Origin: Pseudocitrobacter sp913778145
Lineage (GTDB): Bacteria; Pseudomonadota; Gammaproteobacteria; Enterobacterales; Enterobacteriaceae
DNA length: 64,000 nt
NCBI GenBank assembly: GCA_035726825.1
Contig: JALNTX010000002.1
Span: forward strand, 248,001 to 312,000
Reading direction: 5' to 3'
In this document: piece after piece, positions 50,343 through 59,147 of the stretch
Layout: the number at the start of each line of letters is the position of its first letter
How positions within the stretch are numbered: position 1 is the first letter of the stretch
Position numbers and translations under genes: made by a program
The notes under the pieces: model-generated
What the model saw: only the letters and a program-made list of their open reading frames with translations
Told to the model about the DNA's origin: nothing
The model's database searches: none

Positions 50343-51002
50343 ATGCCAAAGCTCACTACCTCGCTGGCAGCGTGTTTACTGCTCGCCAGCCCGTTCGCCC
50401 TGGCGCAGGATCTGCAAAGCCAGCTGTCGACGTTTTTCAGCCAGCGGCTGGAAGGACTGAGCGATGAAGTGGTGGTGCAACTGCGTAGCCCTATCGCGAT
50501 GCTGCCCTCCTGCGAGCAACCGACGCTCAGTACGCCTGGCAATGCCCGGCTATGGGGGAACCTGAATGTGGTGGCGCGCTGCGGAAATGAGAAACGGTAT
50601 TTACAGGTGACGGTGCAGGCCACGGGGAATTATGTAGTCGCCGCCGGGCCGATTGCGCGCGGTACAACGCTTAATGCCCAGTCAGTTACGTTGAAACGTG
50701 GCCGTTTGGATCAATTGCCGCCGCGTACGATGCTGGATATCAACCAGGCGCAGGATGCAGTCAGCCTGCGCGACGTCGCCGCCGGGCAAACGTTGCAGCT
50801 GACCATGATACGCGCCGCCTGGCGGGTGAAGGCCGGGCAACGCGTCCAGGTCATCGCCAAAGGCGATGGCTTTAGCGTTAACAGCGAAGGTCAGGCGCTG
50901 AATAACGCCGCCGTGGCGCAAAACGCGCGCGTGAGAATGTCCTCAGGCCAGGTGGTCAGCGGCGAAGTGAATGCGGATGGGAATGTTCTGATTAACCTAT
51001 AA
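50343..51002 (+). CDS. flgA: FlgA, P-ring assembly chaperone
   Basis: Starting at MPKLTTSLAACLLLASPFAL gives 219 residues, the E. coli length, and a good signal peptide cleaved after LAQ. The mature protein has an SAF domain (GNYVVAAGPIARGTTLNAQ) and ends NADGNVLINL. It is periplasmic and helps FlgI assemble into the P ring. It heads the flgAMN run. Confidence 0.96.
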   Translation: MPKLTTSLAACLLLASPFALAQDLQSQLSTFFSQRLEGLSDEVVVQLRSPIAMLPSCEQPTLSTPGNARLWGNLNVVARCGNEKRYLQVTVQATGNYVVAAGPIARGTTLNAQSVTLKRGRLDQLPPRTMLDINQAQDAVSLRDVAAGQTLQLTMIRAAWRVKAGQRVQVIAKGDGFSVNSEGQALNNAAVAQNARVRMSSGQVVSGEVNADGNVLINL

Positions 51003-51008
51003 TCTTAA

Positions 51009-51035
51009 TAAAGAAAGTGCGGCGATTGCCGATAA
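51009..51035 (+). promoter_or_regulatory. sigma-28 (FliA) promoter for flgMN
   Basis: TAAA, 15 bases, GCCGATAA is an exact match to the short form of the sigma-28 consensus. It begins 7 bases after the flgA stop and 61 bases before the flgM ATG. This gives late expression of the anti-sigma factor FlgM, in addition to class 2 read-through from flgA. Confidence 0.92.
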
Positions 51036-51095
51036 AGTATTAACAAATGAAAATGGCAATCCCCGCGCCATCATAAGCCTCCATGAGGAAAGCAC

Positions 51096-51389
51096 ATGAG
51101 CATTGAACGTACATCGCCTCTGAATCCTGTTAACGCGGTACAGGCTCGCGAACCGAACGAGACCCAGACGCCGAAAGCGCGTGTGGAAAAAAACGCTGAG
51201 ATTAACAGCACCAGCGTCAAACTGAGTGACGCACAAACAACCTTAACGCAATCGGATACGCGTGATATCAACCTGGTTCGCGTGGAAGCATTAAAAACCG
51301 CTATTCGCAACGGTGAGCTGAAAATGGATACCGGTAAAATTGCTGATGCGTTGATTCAGGAAACGCAGAATTATCTACAGAGTAACTAA
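51096..51389 (+). CDS. flgM: FlgM, anti-sigma-28 factor
   Basis: The 97-residue protein has the E. coli length. It starts MSIERTSPLNPVNAVQAREP (disordered export part) and its C-terminal half (INLVRVEALKTAIRNGELK, KIADALIQETQNYL) is the FliA-binding helices. It holds sigma-28 inactive until hook completion, then is secreted. A GAGGAAAGC ribosome site precedes the ATG. flgN follows after 4 bases. Confidence 0.98.
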   Translation: MSIERTSPLNPVNAVQAREPNETQTPKARVEKNAEINSTSVKLSDAQTTLTQSDTRDINLVRVEALKTAIRNGELKMDTGKIADALIQETQNYLQSN

Positions 51390-51393
51390 CCGC

Positions 51394-51819
51394 ATGAGTC
51401 GTCTGCCCGATATTTTGGATCAAATGACCGCTATCCTGAACTCGCTGAAAGAGGTGATGGATGCCGAGCAACAGCAGCTATCTGCCGGAAGCGTGAACGG
51501 AAGCCTGCTGCAACGCATAACCGAAGATAAAAGCTCGCTGCTGGCGGCGCTCGATTATCTGGAACAACAGCGTCGCGTAGAGCAGGAAGCGCTGCGTTGT
51601 GCCAATGACGACGACGTGGCTTCGCGCTGGCAAAACATCACGCAAAAAACGCAGCAATTGCGTGACCTTAATCAGCACAACGGCTGGTTGCTGGAAGGCC
51701 AAATTGCGCGTAACCAGCAGGCGCTGGAAGTGCTGAAGCCTTTTCAGGAGACGGGATTGTATGGCAAGGATGGGCAAAAGGCGGGACAACCGCGCAGCGG
51801 CAAGAAATTTACCGTTTAA
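51394..51819 (+). CDS. flgN: FlgN, export chaperone for FlgK and FlgL
   Basis: The 141-residue helical protein (E. coli, 138) starts MSRLPDILDQMTAILNSLKE and has long coiled-coil helices, then a flexible basic C-terminus (GKDGQKAGQPRSGKKFTV). It binds the C-terminal helices of FlgK and FlgL and delivers them to the type III exporter. It lies 4 bases after flgM and converges with murJ. Confidence 0.96.
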   Translation: MSRLPDILDQMTAILNSLKEVMDAEQQQLSAGSVNGSLLQRITEDKSSLLAALDYLEQQRRVEQEALRCANDDDVASRWQNITQKTQQLRDLNQHNGWLLEGQIARNQQALEVLKPFQETGLYGKDGQKAGQPRSGKKFTV

Positions 51820-51867
51820 TCGCAATCTGGACGGCGGGACACATCACGCTCCCGCCGCCGCATCTTA

Positions 51868-53403
51868 TTACGCCGTCCGTCGTGCGAACTCTTTCACTTT
51901 GAAACCCAACACCGCAAGCGTGGCGAAGTAGGCAAAAATGCCCACTACAACCACCGCCATCAGGCGTAACAGGCGCACCGGCATGGTTCCCTGCGACCAC
52001 TCTGGCATGACGTGCATCATCCCCAGTAGCGCCGCCGCCATCACCAGCACCGCCACAATCAGACGCAGCAGGAATTTGCTCCAGCCCGGCTGCGGGATGA
52101 AGATTTTCTGCTTACGCAACTGCCAGTAGAGCAGGCAGGCGTTCAGGCAGGCCGCCAGACCAATCGACAGCGACAGACCCGCGTGTTTCAGCGGGCCAAT
52201 AAACGCGAGGTTCATCAGCTGCGTCATAATCAGCGTCACAATGGCGATTTTTACCGGCGTTTTGATGTCCTGACGCGAGTAGAATCCTGGCGCCAGCACT
52301 TTCACCACGATAAGCCCCATCAGGCCCACGGAATAGGCCACCAGCGCGCGCTGCGTCATGGCCGCATCAAACGCGGTGAATTTACCGTACTGAAACAAGG
52401 ATACCGTCAGCGGTTTCGCCAGAATACCCAGCGCCACGGCGCTTGGCAGTGCCAGCAGGAAGCACAGACGCAGCCCCCAGTCCATCAGGCGGCAATATTC
52501 GTCATGATTACCGCTGGCAAAGCTTTTCGACAGCGACGGCAGAAGAATCGTCCCCAGCGCCACGCCCAGCACGCCGGACGGGAATTCCATCAGACGGTCA
52601 GCGTAGTACATCCACGAAACGGAACCGGAAACCAGGAAAGAGGCAAAAATGGTGTTGATGATCAGTGAAATCTGACTGACGGAGACGCCAAGAATCGCCG
52701 GCCCCATTTGCTTCACCACGCGCATCGCGCCCGCATCTTTTAAATTGATGCGCGGCAATACCAACATGCCAATTTTCTTCAGGTGCGGCAACTGGTAAGC
52801 CAACTGGAGCACGCCGCCAACGGTTACCGCCCACGCCAGCGCCAGCACCGGTGGGTGGAAATAGGGTGCTGCAAACAGCGCAAAGCCAATCATGCTGACG
52901 TTGAGCAGCGTCGGCGCAAACGCCGGTACCGAGAAACGGTTCCAGGTATTAAGAATGGCCCCCGCCAGCGAGGCAAGTGAAATCAGCAGAATGTAAGGGA
53001 AAGTTATGCGCAGCAGCTGCGAGGTGAGGTTAAATTTATCCGCCGTATCGGCAAAGCCCGGTGCGGTAATGGTAATCACCCACGGCGCCGCCAGCATGCC
53101 GATAACCGTCACCAGCGCTAATGCCAGCGTTAATAAACCAGAAACATAGGAGACAAATACGCGGGTCGCGTCTTCTCCCTGCTTGCTTTTATATTCTGCA
53201 AGAATCGGCACAAAAGCCTGAGAAAATGCGCCTTCGGCAAAAATACGACGCAGCAGGTTAGGCAGTTTGAACGCGACAAAGAAGGCATCGGTTGCCATTC
53301 CCGCGCCAAAAACCCTTGCCACAATGGCATCGCGCGCAAAACCCAGCACGCGCGAAAACATGGTCATCGAGCTGACAGCCGCCAGCGATTTTAATAGATT
53401 CAT
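51868..53403 (-). CDS. murJ: MurJ, lipid II flippase
   Basis: MNLLKSLAAVSSMTMFSRVLG gives 511 residues, identical in length to E. coli MurJ (MviN); the start at 53442 adds 13 unrelated residues. It has fourteen predicted membrane helices of the MOP superfamily, with the Arg-rich FARDAIVARVFGAG and KLPNLLRRIFAEGAFSQ segments known to matter for flipping. It moves lipid II across the inner membrane for peptidoglycan synthesis and is essential in E. coli. Confidence 0.98.
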   Translation of the reverse strand: MNLLKSLAAVSSMTMFSRVLGFARDAIVARVFGAGMATDAFFVAFKLPNLLRRIFAEGAFSQAFVPILAEYKSKQGEDATRVFVSYVSGLLTLALALVTVIGMLAAPWVITITAPGFADTADKFNLTSQLLRITFPYILLISLASLAGAILNTWNRFSVPAFAPTLLNVSMIGFALFAAPYFHPPVLALAWAVTVGGVLQLAYQLPHLKKIGMLVLPRINLKDAGAMRVVKQMGPAILGVSVSQISLIINTIFASFLVSGSVSWMYYADRLMEFPSGVLGVALGTILLPSLSKSFASGNHDEYCRLMDWGLRLCFLLALPSAVALGILAKPLTVSLFQYGKFTAFDAAMTQRALVAYSVGLMGLIVVKVLAPGFYSRQDIKTPVKIAIVTLIMTQLMNLAFIGPLKHAGLSLSIGLAACLNACLLYWQLRKQKIFIPQPGWSKFLLRLIVAVLVMAAALLGMMHVMPEWSQGTMPVRLLRLMAVVVVGIFAYFATLAVLGFKVKEFARRTA

Positions 53404-53442
53404 TAACGTGTTATTCCACAACCGGAAGCAAAATGCCTGCAA

Positions 53443-53466
53443 CAGCCCGGCGCGATTGCCGGGCTG
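53443..53466. terminator. hairpin between mviM and murJ
   Basis: CAGCCCGGC and GCCGGGCTG form a 9-bp stem with a 6-base loop, 80 bases after the mviM stop and 40 bases before murJ, both on the minus strand. It may end mviM transcription or lie in the murJ leader; no long U-run follows (TGTTGCAGGCATTTTGC). Confidence 0.5.
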
Positions 53467-53545
53467 CGGTTTACAGGCAGGAGCCTGAAGAGGCGTTAGT
53501 CTACCGGGTTCGGGATGAATTGCTACTGCCAGATGTTACAGCAGG

Positions 53546-54469
53546 TTATTCATCAACGGCCTCGCGCCACAGCGCTTCTACGATACGTTGCGCCATCAGC
53601 GCCTGGTCACCCGCGGTTTCCGGAACCGTCTGATTTTGCACGCATTCAATAAAGTGGCGCGCACAGCCGACGAATCCGCGCTGCTCAAGCGTGGTCTGCC
53701 AGCCGGGGATCGGACGCGCGATCACGCCCGCGCCCCGCTCTTCCCGCCATTCACGCATATCAGTGATGTCATACAGCGCACCGTCCGTCACCGCCTGCAC
53801 CCATTCGCGCTGGCTACCGGCGCGGCGATGCATGCTGGTGGTGACGCTAAGCGTTGGATGGCTGAAGTGGTGCTCAGCGTAGAGCATCTCACCGTCGTCT
53901 GTGGTTTGTAGCGTGCCGCTGCTTAAGGGCGCATTACCGCCCGCCAGCCACAGCGCGGTGTCGACCACATGCAGGTAATCATCCAGCAGCGTGAAATGCA
54001 GATCGTGCGGGCCGACGCTGTCGGTGCGGTGTTTATCCATCCGCAGCGACGCCGCATTACCAAGACTGTTTTTCAGTTCGCGATAGAGCGGTGCGAAACG
54101 ACGATTAAAACCCACCATCAACGTTAATTTCTTGCGCGCAGCCAGCTCGACCAGACGCTCGGCATCGCTCAGTTTCTCCGCCAGCGGTTTGTCGACGCAG
54201 ACGTGTACGCCTGCATTCAGCAGTTCGCTGACCACAGAATAGTGCGACGCCGTTGCGCTGTGGACAAATACGGCGTCACACTGCGCGGCCAGCGAGGCTA
54301 ACGAATTCGCATACGGCATGCGGTAAGTTTCGCAAACTTTCAGCGCTTTCTCTTTACCTGGCGACCAGGCCGCCTGCAGCGTCCAGTCGGTGGCGGCGCT
54401 GAGTACCGGAAGCCACGCCTTCTGCGCGATCCCACCCAGCCCGACCACGCCTACGCGTAATTTTGCCAT
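53546..54469 (-). CDS. mviM: MviM, Gfo/Idh/MocA-family oxidoreductase
   Basis: The 307-residue protein has the E. coli length. An N-terminal Rossmann fold (RVGVVGLGGIAQKAWLPVLS), the AVFVHSATASHY segment and CVDKPLAEK with the usual Lys define the family. It is a putative NAD(P)-dependent sugar or inositol dehydrogenase; the substrate is unknown. Despite its 'virulence' name no such role can be read here. It starts 2 bases after yceH. Confidence 0.94.
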   Translation of the reverse strand: MAKLRVGVVGLGGIAQKAWLPVLSAATDWTLQAAWSPGKEKALKVCETYRMPYANSLASLAAQCDAVFVHSATASHYSVVSELLNAGVHVCVDKPLAEKLSDAERLVELAARKKLTLMVGFNRRFAPLYRELKNSLGNAASLRMDKHRTDSVGPHDLHFTLLDDYLHVVDTALWLAGGNAPLSSGTLQTTDDGEMLYAEHHFSHPTLSVTTSMHRRAGSQREWVQAVTDGALYDITDMREWREERGAGVIARPIPGWQTTLEQRGFVGCARHFIECVQNQTVPETAGDQALMAQRIVEALWREAVDE

Positions 54470-54471
54470 CG

Positions 54472-55119
54472 TTATTCTCCGAGGTGCGCCAGCAGGGAAT
54501 CCAGGCGCTGTTTCAGCTCAGCCACTTCGCCTTCCAGTGCCTCAACACGCGCGCGGAGATCGTCATCCGCCGGGGCAACGTCATCGGCTACCTGGGCCAG
54601 CACTTCCATTTCACCGCTGAAAAGGTGCATGTAGCGGCTCTCGCGTTTGCCCGGCTCGCGCGGCAGACGCATTACAAACGGGCCATCATCGCGCGTTGCC
54701 AGTCGCTCAAGGGTGGCTTCCACTTCCGCCATGTCGCTGAATTCATGCATGCGCTGGGCGCGGCTACGCAGTTCACCCGGCGTTTGCGCGCCGCGCAGCA
54801 GCAGCGTGGCGATCAGCGCGACTTCGGCACTGGAGAGTTTTAGATCGCCAAACTCCGAATTACAAAAACGTTGTTCGTACTTGGTCACGCGGTTACCAAA
54901 ACCGCTGACCGTGCGCAGATAGTGCCGTTTGACCAGGGTATCAAGCACCTCCTGCACATCAGGCTCGCTGAGCGTCATCACCGGTTCACGGTTGGTTTTC
55001 TGGTTACAGGCGGTCACCACGCCGTTAATCGACAGCGGATACTGTTCGGGCGTCGTCACCTGTTTTTCAAGCAGGCAGCCAATCACGCGCGCTTCAAGCG
55101 GGCTTAACTCATATTTCAT
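54472..55119 (-). CDS. yceH: YceH, DUF480 winged-helix protein
   Basis: The 215-residue protein has the E. coli length and starts MKYELSPLEARVIGCLLEKQ. Two winged-helix domains (about 5-85 and 90-165, the second with AEVALIATLLLRGAQTPGEL) precede a C-terminal coiled coil (RVEALEGEVAELKQRLDSL). The family is conserved in proteobacteria with no settled function. It lies 9 bases after rimJ and 2 bases before mviM, so rimJ-yceH-mviM is one run. Confidence 0.94.
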   Translation of the reverse strand: MKYELSPLEARVIGCLLEKQVTTPEQYPLSINGVVTACNQKTNREPVMTLSEPDVQEVLDTLVKRHYLRTVSGFGNRVTKYEQRFCNSEFGDLKLSSAEVALIATLLLRGAQTPGELRSRAQRMHEFSDMAEVEATLERLATRDDGPFVMRLPREPGKRESRYMHLFSGEMEVLAQVADDVAPADDDLRARVEALEGEVAELKQRLDSLLAHLGE

Positions 55120-55128
55120 CTCTTCTCC

Positions 55129-55713
55129 TTAGCGACCGGCTGTCCATTCTTGTGTCGTGAGTGCGGTCAATACGTGGTCACGCCATTCGCCGTCAATCAG
55201 CAAATAGTTTTTGGCATAACCCTCTTTTTCAAACCCCAGCCGCGCCAGCAAGTCGCCACTGCGCTGATTATGCGGCATATAGTTCGCCATTATGCGGTGA
55301 ATATGCTGGGTACGTTGCATATAGCGGATAGCGCTGGTTAGCGCCTCAAACATCAGCCCCTGCCCCTGCCACTTCTGCCCAATCGAATATCCGAGGTAGC
55401 AGGCGTGGAACGACCCGCGCACTACGTTAGAGAAATTGGCGACGCCTATAATTTCTTTCTCCTCGGGATCGAGCAGCGCAAAATAGTAGGCGCTTCCCTG
55501 CTTGTGAAATTCATTAATCATCGACAGCCGGGCCTGCCAGCCAGAAGGATAGCAGTGACTTTCGTCTCGAATGGGCTCCCAGGGTTTCAAAAACTGCCTG
55601 TTTTCTGCGTAATAATCGGCAAGACGCCATGCATCACGGTCATGGACCAGACGCACAACCAGACGATCGGTTGTCAAACGCACTTTCGGTACGTTACTGC
55701 GATAGCCAAACAT
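55129..55713 (-). CDS. rimJ: RimJ, ribosomal protein S5 N-acetyltransferase
   Basis: The 194-residue GNAT enzyme has the E. coli length. The acetyl-CoA motif is seen as GYSIGQKWQGQGLMFEAL (about 110-127), followed by the family NQRSGDLLARLGFEKEGYAK. It acetylates the N-terminal Ala of S5 and assists 30S assembly. It heads rimJ-yceH-mviM and is divergent from mdtH. Confidence 0.96.
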   Translation of the reverse strand: MFGYRSNVPKVRLTTDRLVVRLVHDRDAWRLADYYAENRQFLKPWEPIRDESHCYPSGWQARLSMINEFHKQGSAYYFALLDPEEKEIIGVANFSNVVRGSFHACYLGYSIGQKWQGQGLMFEALTSAIRYMQRTQHIHRIMANYMPHNQRSGDLLARLGFEKEGYAKNYLLIDGEWRDHVLTALTTQEWTAGR

Positions 55714-55944
55714 CTCTTACTCCTGTACCTGAATAATAACCCGGGTTAACTCACTATACCTGTCCTCAGGGGGTCTGTGAAAACAGCAACATACCTTTTT
55801 TTAAACCCCGATCGCGATTTCGATAAACAAGCTCAATCAAAGCAGCATTTTGATAAAAAAATATTGTCGCTGGCAATATGGGAAAAGGTGAAGCGACCCG
55901 GCAGAATGGAGATGTTTATCTCTTTTTATTCCCCTGGAGGGGAA

Positions 55945-57153
55945 ATGTCCCGCGTATCGCAGGCAAGGAGCCTGGGTAAATATTTCCTGTTAGTCGATAA
56001 CATGCTGGTTGTACTGGGCTTTTTTGTCGTTTTTCCGCTGATCTCGATACGTTTTGTCGATCAGATGGGCTGGGCGGCATTAATGGTCGGGATTGCGCTC
56101 GGCCTGCGTCAGTTAATTCAGCAAGGTCTGGGTATTTTTGGCGGCGCAATTGCGGACCGATTCGGTGCCAAACCGATGATCGTGACCGGTATGCTGATGC
56201 GCGCGGGCGGTTTTGCCATTATGGCGGTGGCGCACGAACCCTGGGTGCTGTGGCTCTCTTGTTTGCTTTCCGGGCTCGGCGGTACGCTGTTCGACCCGCC
56301 GCGTTCCGCACTGGTGGTGAAGCTGGTGCGTCCGGCGCATCGCGGCCGTTTTTTCTCACTATTGATGATGCAGGACAGCGCAGGCGCGGTCATCGGCGCC
56401 CTGATGGGCAGTTGGTTGCTGCAATATGATTTCCGTCTGGTGTGCAGCGCGGGCGCGGTGCTGTTTATTCTGTGCGCTATCTTCAACGCCTGCTATCTCC
56501 CGGCCTGGAAACTCTCTACCGTAAGAACACCAGTACGCGAAGGGTTGGCGCAGGTGCTGCGCGACAAACGTTTTGTCACCTATGTGTTAACCCTCACCGG
56601 TTACTACATGCTGGCGGTGCAGGTAATGCTGATGTTGCCAATCATGGTGAACGATATCGCCGGCTCGCCTTCTGCCGTGAAATGGATGTACGCCATTGAA
56701 GCAACGCTGTCGTTGACGCTGCTCTACCCTATTGCGCGCTGGAGCGAAAAACGCTTTCGTCTGGAGCAGCGCCTGATGGCTGGCCTGCTGATCATGACGG
56801 TTTCCATGTTGCCGATTGGCCTGGCAACCTCGCTACAGCAGTTGTTCACGCTGATTTGTACGTTCTACATCGGTTCGATTATTGCAGAACCGGCGCGTGA
56901 AACGCTGAGCGCTCATCTGGCAAATGCCCGCGCGCGCGGCAGCTACATGGGCTTTAGCCGTCTGGGTTTGGCCTTTGGCGGCGCACTCGGCTACACCGGT
57001 GGCGGCTGGCTGTTCGACAGCGGGAAAGCGCTGAACCAGCCAGAACTACCGTGGGCGATGCTGGGGCTTATCGGCATCATCACATTTGTCGCCTTATGGT
57101 GGCAGTTCAGTCCTAAACGCGCCGCCTCCGGCATGCTTGAACCTCGTCTTTAA
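55945..57153 (+). CDS. mdtH: MdtH, MFS multidrug efflux transporter
   Basis: MSRVSQARSLGKYFLLVDNM gives 402 residues, the E. coli length, with a strong GGAGGGGAA ribosome site; the open frame back to 55777 adds 56 unlikely residues. About twelve helices, MFS motif A (GAIADRFGAKPMI) and the SGLGGTLFDPPRSALVV helix are visible. E. coli MdtH raises resistance to quinolones such as norfloxacin when overproduced. In E. coli grxB follows; here yceB does. Confidence 0.95.
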   Translation: MSRVSQARSLGKYFLLVDNMLVVLGFFVVFPLISIRFVDQMGWAALMVGIALGLRQLIQQGLGIFGGAIADRFGAKPMIVTGMLMRAGGFAIMAVAHEPWVLWLSCLLSGLGGTLFDPPRSALVVKLVRPAHRGRFFSLLMMQDSAGAVIGALMGSWLLQYDFRLVCSAGAVLFILCAIFNACYLPAWKLSTVRTPVREGLAQVLRDKRFVTYVLTLTGYYMLAVQVMLMLPIMVNDIAGSPSAVKWMYAIEATLSLTLLYPIARWSEKRFRLEQRLMAGLLIMTVSMLPIGLATSLQQLFTLICTFYIGSIIAEPARETLSAHLANARARGSYMGFSRLGLAFGGALGYTGGGWLFDSGKALNQPELPWAMLGLIGIITFVALWWQFSPKRAASGMLEPRL

Positions 57154-57175
57154 TCCTTTTATTCCGCGTAATTTC

Positions 57176-57198
57176 TGGCCTGTGAATCACGCAGGCCA
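57176..57198 (+). terminator. small hairpin after mdtH
   Basis: TGGCCTG and CAGGCCA form a 7-bp stem with a 9-base loop 22 bases after the mdtH stop. No U-run follows (TCAGTAAATTC), so this is a possible but weak terminator. It lies in the place where E. coli carries grxB. Confidence 0.4.
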
Positions 57199-57324
57199 TC
57201 AGTAAATTCTCATCCAAAGAAAGAAGAGATGGCACTTTCAGTATTTTCCGCTGTCATAAACACGACTGAAAGCGCAAGCTGCCTGTGGACAGGATTACAG
57301 CACAGCATCATATTGAGGAACTTC

Positions 57325-57885
57325 ATGAAGAAATTTTTTGTCATTGCCGCACTGATCGTTAGCGGCCTGGTGGTGGGTTGTAATCAACTGACGCAATATA
57401 CTGTGAGTGAACAGGAAATTAATCAGGCGCTGCAAAAGCACAATAATTTCTCGAAAGATATTGGCCTGCCCGGTGTGGCCGATGCGCACATCGTGCTGAA
57501 TAATCTCACCAGCGCGATTGGCCGTGAAGAGCCGAACAAAGTCACCCTTACCGGTGACGCTAAACTGGATTTAAACTCGCTCTTTGGCAGCCAGAAAGCG
57601 ACCATTGACCTGAAACTGAAAGCGTTGCCGGTGTTCAACAAAGAAAAAGGCGCGATTTTCCTGCAAGAAATGGAAGTGGTCGATGCCAAAGTGACGCCGG
57701 AAAAAATGCAATCGGTGGTGCAAACGCTGGTGCCTTATCTGAATCAGTCGCTGCGCAATTACTTTAATCAGCAACCGGCTTACGTACTAAAAGAGGACGC
57801 AAGCAAAGGCGAAGCGCTGGCTAAAAAATACGCCAAAGGCATTGAGATAAAACCAGGACAAATTATTATCCCGTTTACTGATTAA
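57325..57885 (+). CDS. yceB: YceB, DUF1439 lipoprotein
   Basis: MKKFFVIAALIVSGLVVGCN gives 186 residues, the E. coli length, with lipobox LVVGC and lipidated Cys19; Asn at +2 suggests outer-membrane sorting. The SRPBCC-like DUF1439 body has SKDIGLPGVADAHIVL and ends PGQIIIPFTD. The function is unsettled; it is a putative ligand-binding lipoprotein. A ribosome site GAGGAACTTC precedes the ATG, and a terminator follows. Confidence 0.95.
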   Translation: MKKFFVIAALIVSGLVVGCNQLTQYTVSEQEINQALQKHNNFSKDIGLPGVADAHIVLNNLTSAIGREEPNKVTLTGDAKLDLNSLFGSQKATIDLKLKALPVFNKEKGAIFLQEMEVVDAKVTPEKMQSVVQTLVPYLNQSLRNYFNQQPAYVLKEDASKGEALAKKYAKGIEIKPGQIIIPFTD

Positions 57886-57889
57886 CGTA

Positions 57890-57932
57890 AAAAAGACGCC
57901 CGTCGGTTGTTTTCGTTGGGCGTCTTTTTTTT
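57890..57932 (+). terminator. intrinsic terminator after yceB
   Basis: AAAAGACGCCC and GGGCGTCTTTT form an 11-bp stem around a 16-base loop, ending in a run of eight T. It separates yceB from pyrC and lies 16 bases before the PurR box. Confidence 0.92.
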
Positions 57933-57948
57933 GCAGAAAGGAGTGCAA

Positions 57949-57964
57949 AGGAAAACGTTTACGT
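57949..57964 (+). promoter_or_regulatory. PurR operator of pyrC
   Basis: AGGAAAACGTTTACGT fits the 16-base PurR consensus (ACGCAAACGTTTNCNT pattern) around the central AACGTT and is in the same place as the E. coli pyrC PurR site. It implies purine repression of pyrC. The downstream leader to 58029 is where the E. coli gene also has start-site switching by CTP/GTP and an SD-blocking hairpin. Confidence 0.85.
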
Positions 57965-58029
57965 TTATCCTTAGTGCCCGGCAAAAAACAGCCCTAATGA
58001 CTGATTTCCCACCAGGCCGGAGCACACCC

Positions 58030-59076
58030 ATGACCGCATTACCGCAAGTTCTGAAAATTCGCCGCCCAGACGACTGGCATATCCATCTGCGTGATGGCGA
58101 GATGCTGAAAACCGTCGTGCCTTATACCAGCGAGCTCTATGGCCGTGCGATCATCATGCCGAATCTGGTACCGCCTGTCACCACCGTGGAAGCGGCCATC
58201 AGCTACCGCCAGCGCATTCTGGATGCGGTTCCGGCAGGCCACGATTTTACTCCGCTGATGACCTGTTACCTCACCGACTCCCTCGACCCGAACGAAGTGG
58301 AACGCGGTTTTCGGGAAGGCGTATTTACGGCTGCTAAACTGTATCCGGCAAACGCGACAACCAACTCCAGCCACGGCGTTACCAGTATCGATGCCATCAT
58401 GCCGGTGCTGGAGCGGATGGAAAAACTCGGAATGCCGCTGCTGGTCCACGGCGAAGTCACTCACGCGGACATCGATATTTTTGACCGCGAAGCACGCTTT
58501 ATCGAAACGGTGATGGAACCCCTGCGCCTGCGTCTGCCGGGGCTGAAAGTGGTGTTTGAACACATCACCACTAAAGATGCCGCAGATTATGTACGCGAAG
58601 GTAATGAACTGCTGGCCGCGACCATCACCCCGCAGCATCTGATGTTTAACCGCAACCACATGCTGGTTGGCGGCGTGCGCCCGCACCTTTACTGCCTGCC
58701 TATCCTCAAACGCAATATCCACCAGCAGGCGCTGCGCGAGCTGGTTGCCAGCGGCTTCGAGCGCGCGTTCCTTGGTACGGACTCCGCGCCACATACGCGT
58801 CATCGTAAAGAAGCCAGCTGCGGCTGCGCAGGCTGCTTTAACGCGCCTACTGCACTGGGCAGCTATGCCACCGTCTTTGAAGAGATGAACGCGTTACAGC
58901 ACTTCGAAGCCTTCACCTCGCTGAACGGGCCGCGTTTCTATGGCCTGCCGGTGAATGAATCCACCGTCGAACTGGTGCGCGAAGAGTGCCAGGTGGTGGA
59001 GAATATTGCCCTTTCTGACGACACGTTGATTCCTTTCCTCGCCGGCGAGACCGTGCGCTGGACGGTAAAAAAATAA
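58030..59076 (+). CDS. pyrC: PyrC, dihydroorotase
   Basis: MTALPQVLKIRRPDDWHIHL gives 348 residues, the E. coli length; earlier in-frame starts lie in the promoter. Zinc ligands are His17 and His19 (DWHIHLRDG), the carbamylated Lys in AAKLYPANATTN (about 103), His in HGEVTH (about 140), the later FEHITTKDA and Asp in LGTDSAPH. It catalyses ring closure of carbamoyl aspartate in pyrimidine synthesis. Confidence 0.98.
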   Translation: MTALPQVLKIRRPDDWHIHLRDGEMLKTVVPYTSELYGRAIIMPNLVPPVTTVEAAISYRQRILDAVPAGHDFTPLMTCYLTDSLDPNEVERGFREGVFTAAKLYPANATTNSSHGVTSIDAIMPVLERMEKLGMPLLVHGEVTHADIDIFDREARFIETVMEPLRLRLPGLKVVFEHITTKDAADYVREGNELLAATITPQHLMFNRNHMLVGGVRPHLYCLPILKRNIHQQALRELVASGFERAFLGTDSAPHTRHRKEASCGCAGCFNAPTALGSYATVFEEMNALQHFEAFTSLNGPRFYGLPVNESTVELVREECQVVENIALSDDTLIPFLAGETVRWTVKK

Positions 59077-59109
59077 ATCGCACGCGCCCTGTTGTAAGTT
59101 TTTTGGTTT

Positions 59110-59129
59110 AACTGTATAAATATACAGTA
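59110..59129 (+). promoter_or_regulatory. LexA (SOS) box of dinI
   Basis: AACTGTATAAATATACAGTA is a near-perfect SOS box (CTGT-N8-ACAG, fully palindromic except the central bases), 18 bases before the dinI ATG. It overlaps the expected promoter, so dinI should be tightly LexA-repressed and strongly DNA-damage-induced. Confidence 0.95.
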
Positions 59130-59147
59130 CACATACAGGGGGCAACC

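Noticed and set aside
55777..55944. 56-residue N-terminal extension of MdtH
   Set aside because: The extension has no hydrophobic or family character, and ATG 55945 has a strong ribosome site and the E. coli length.
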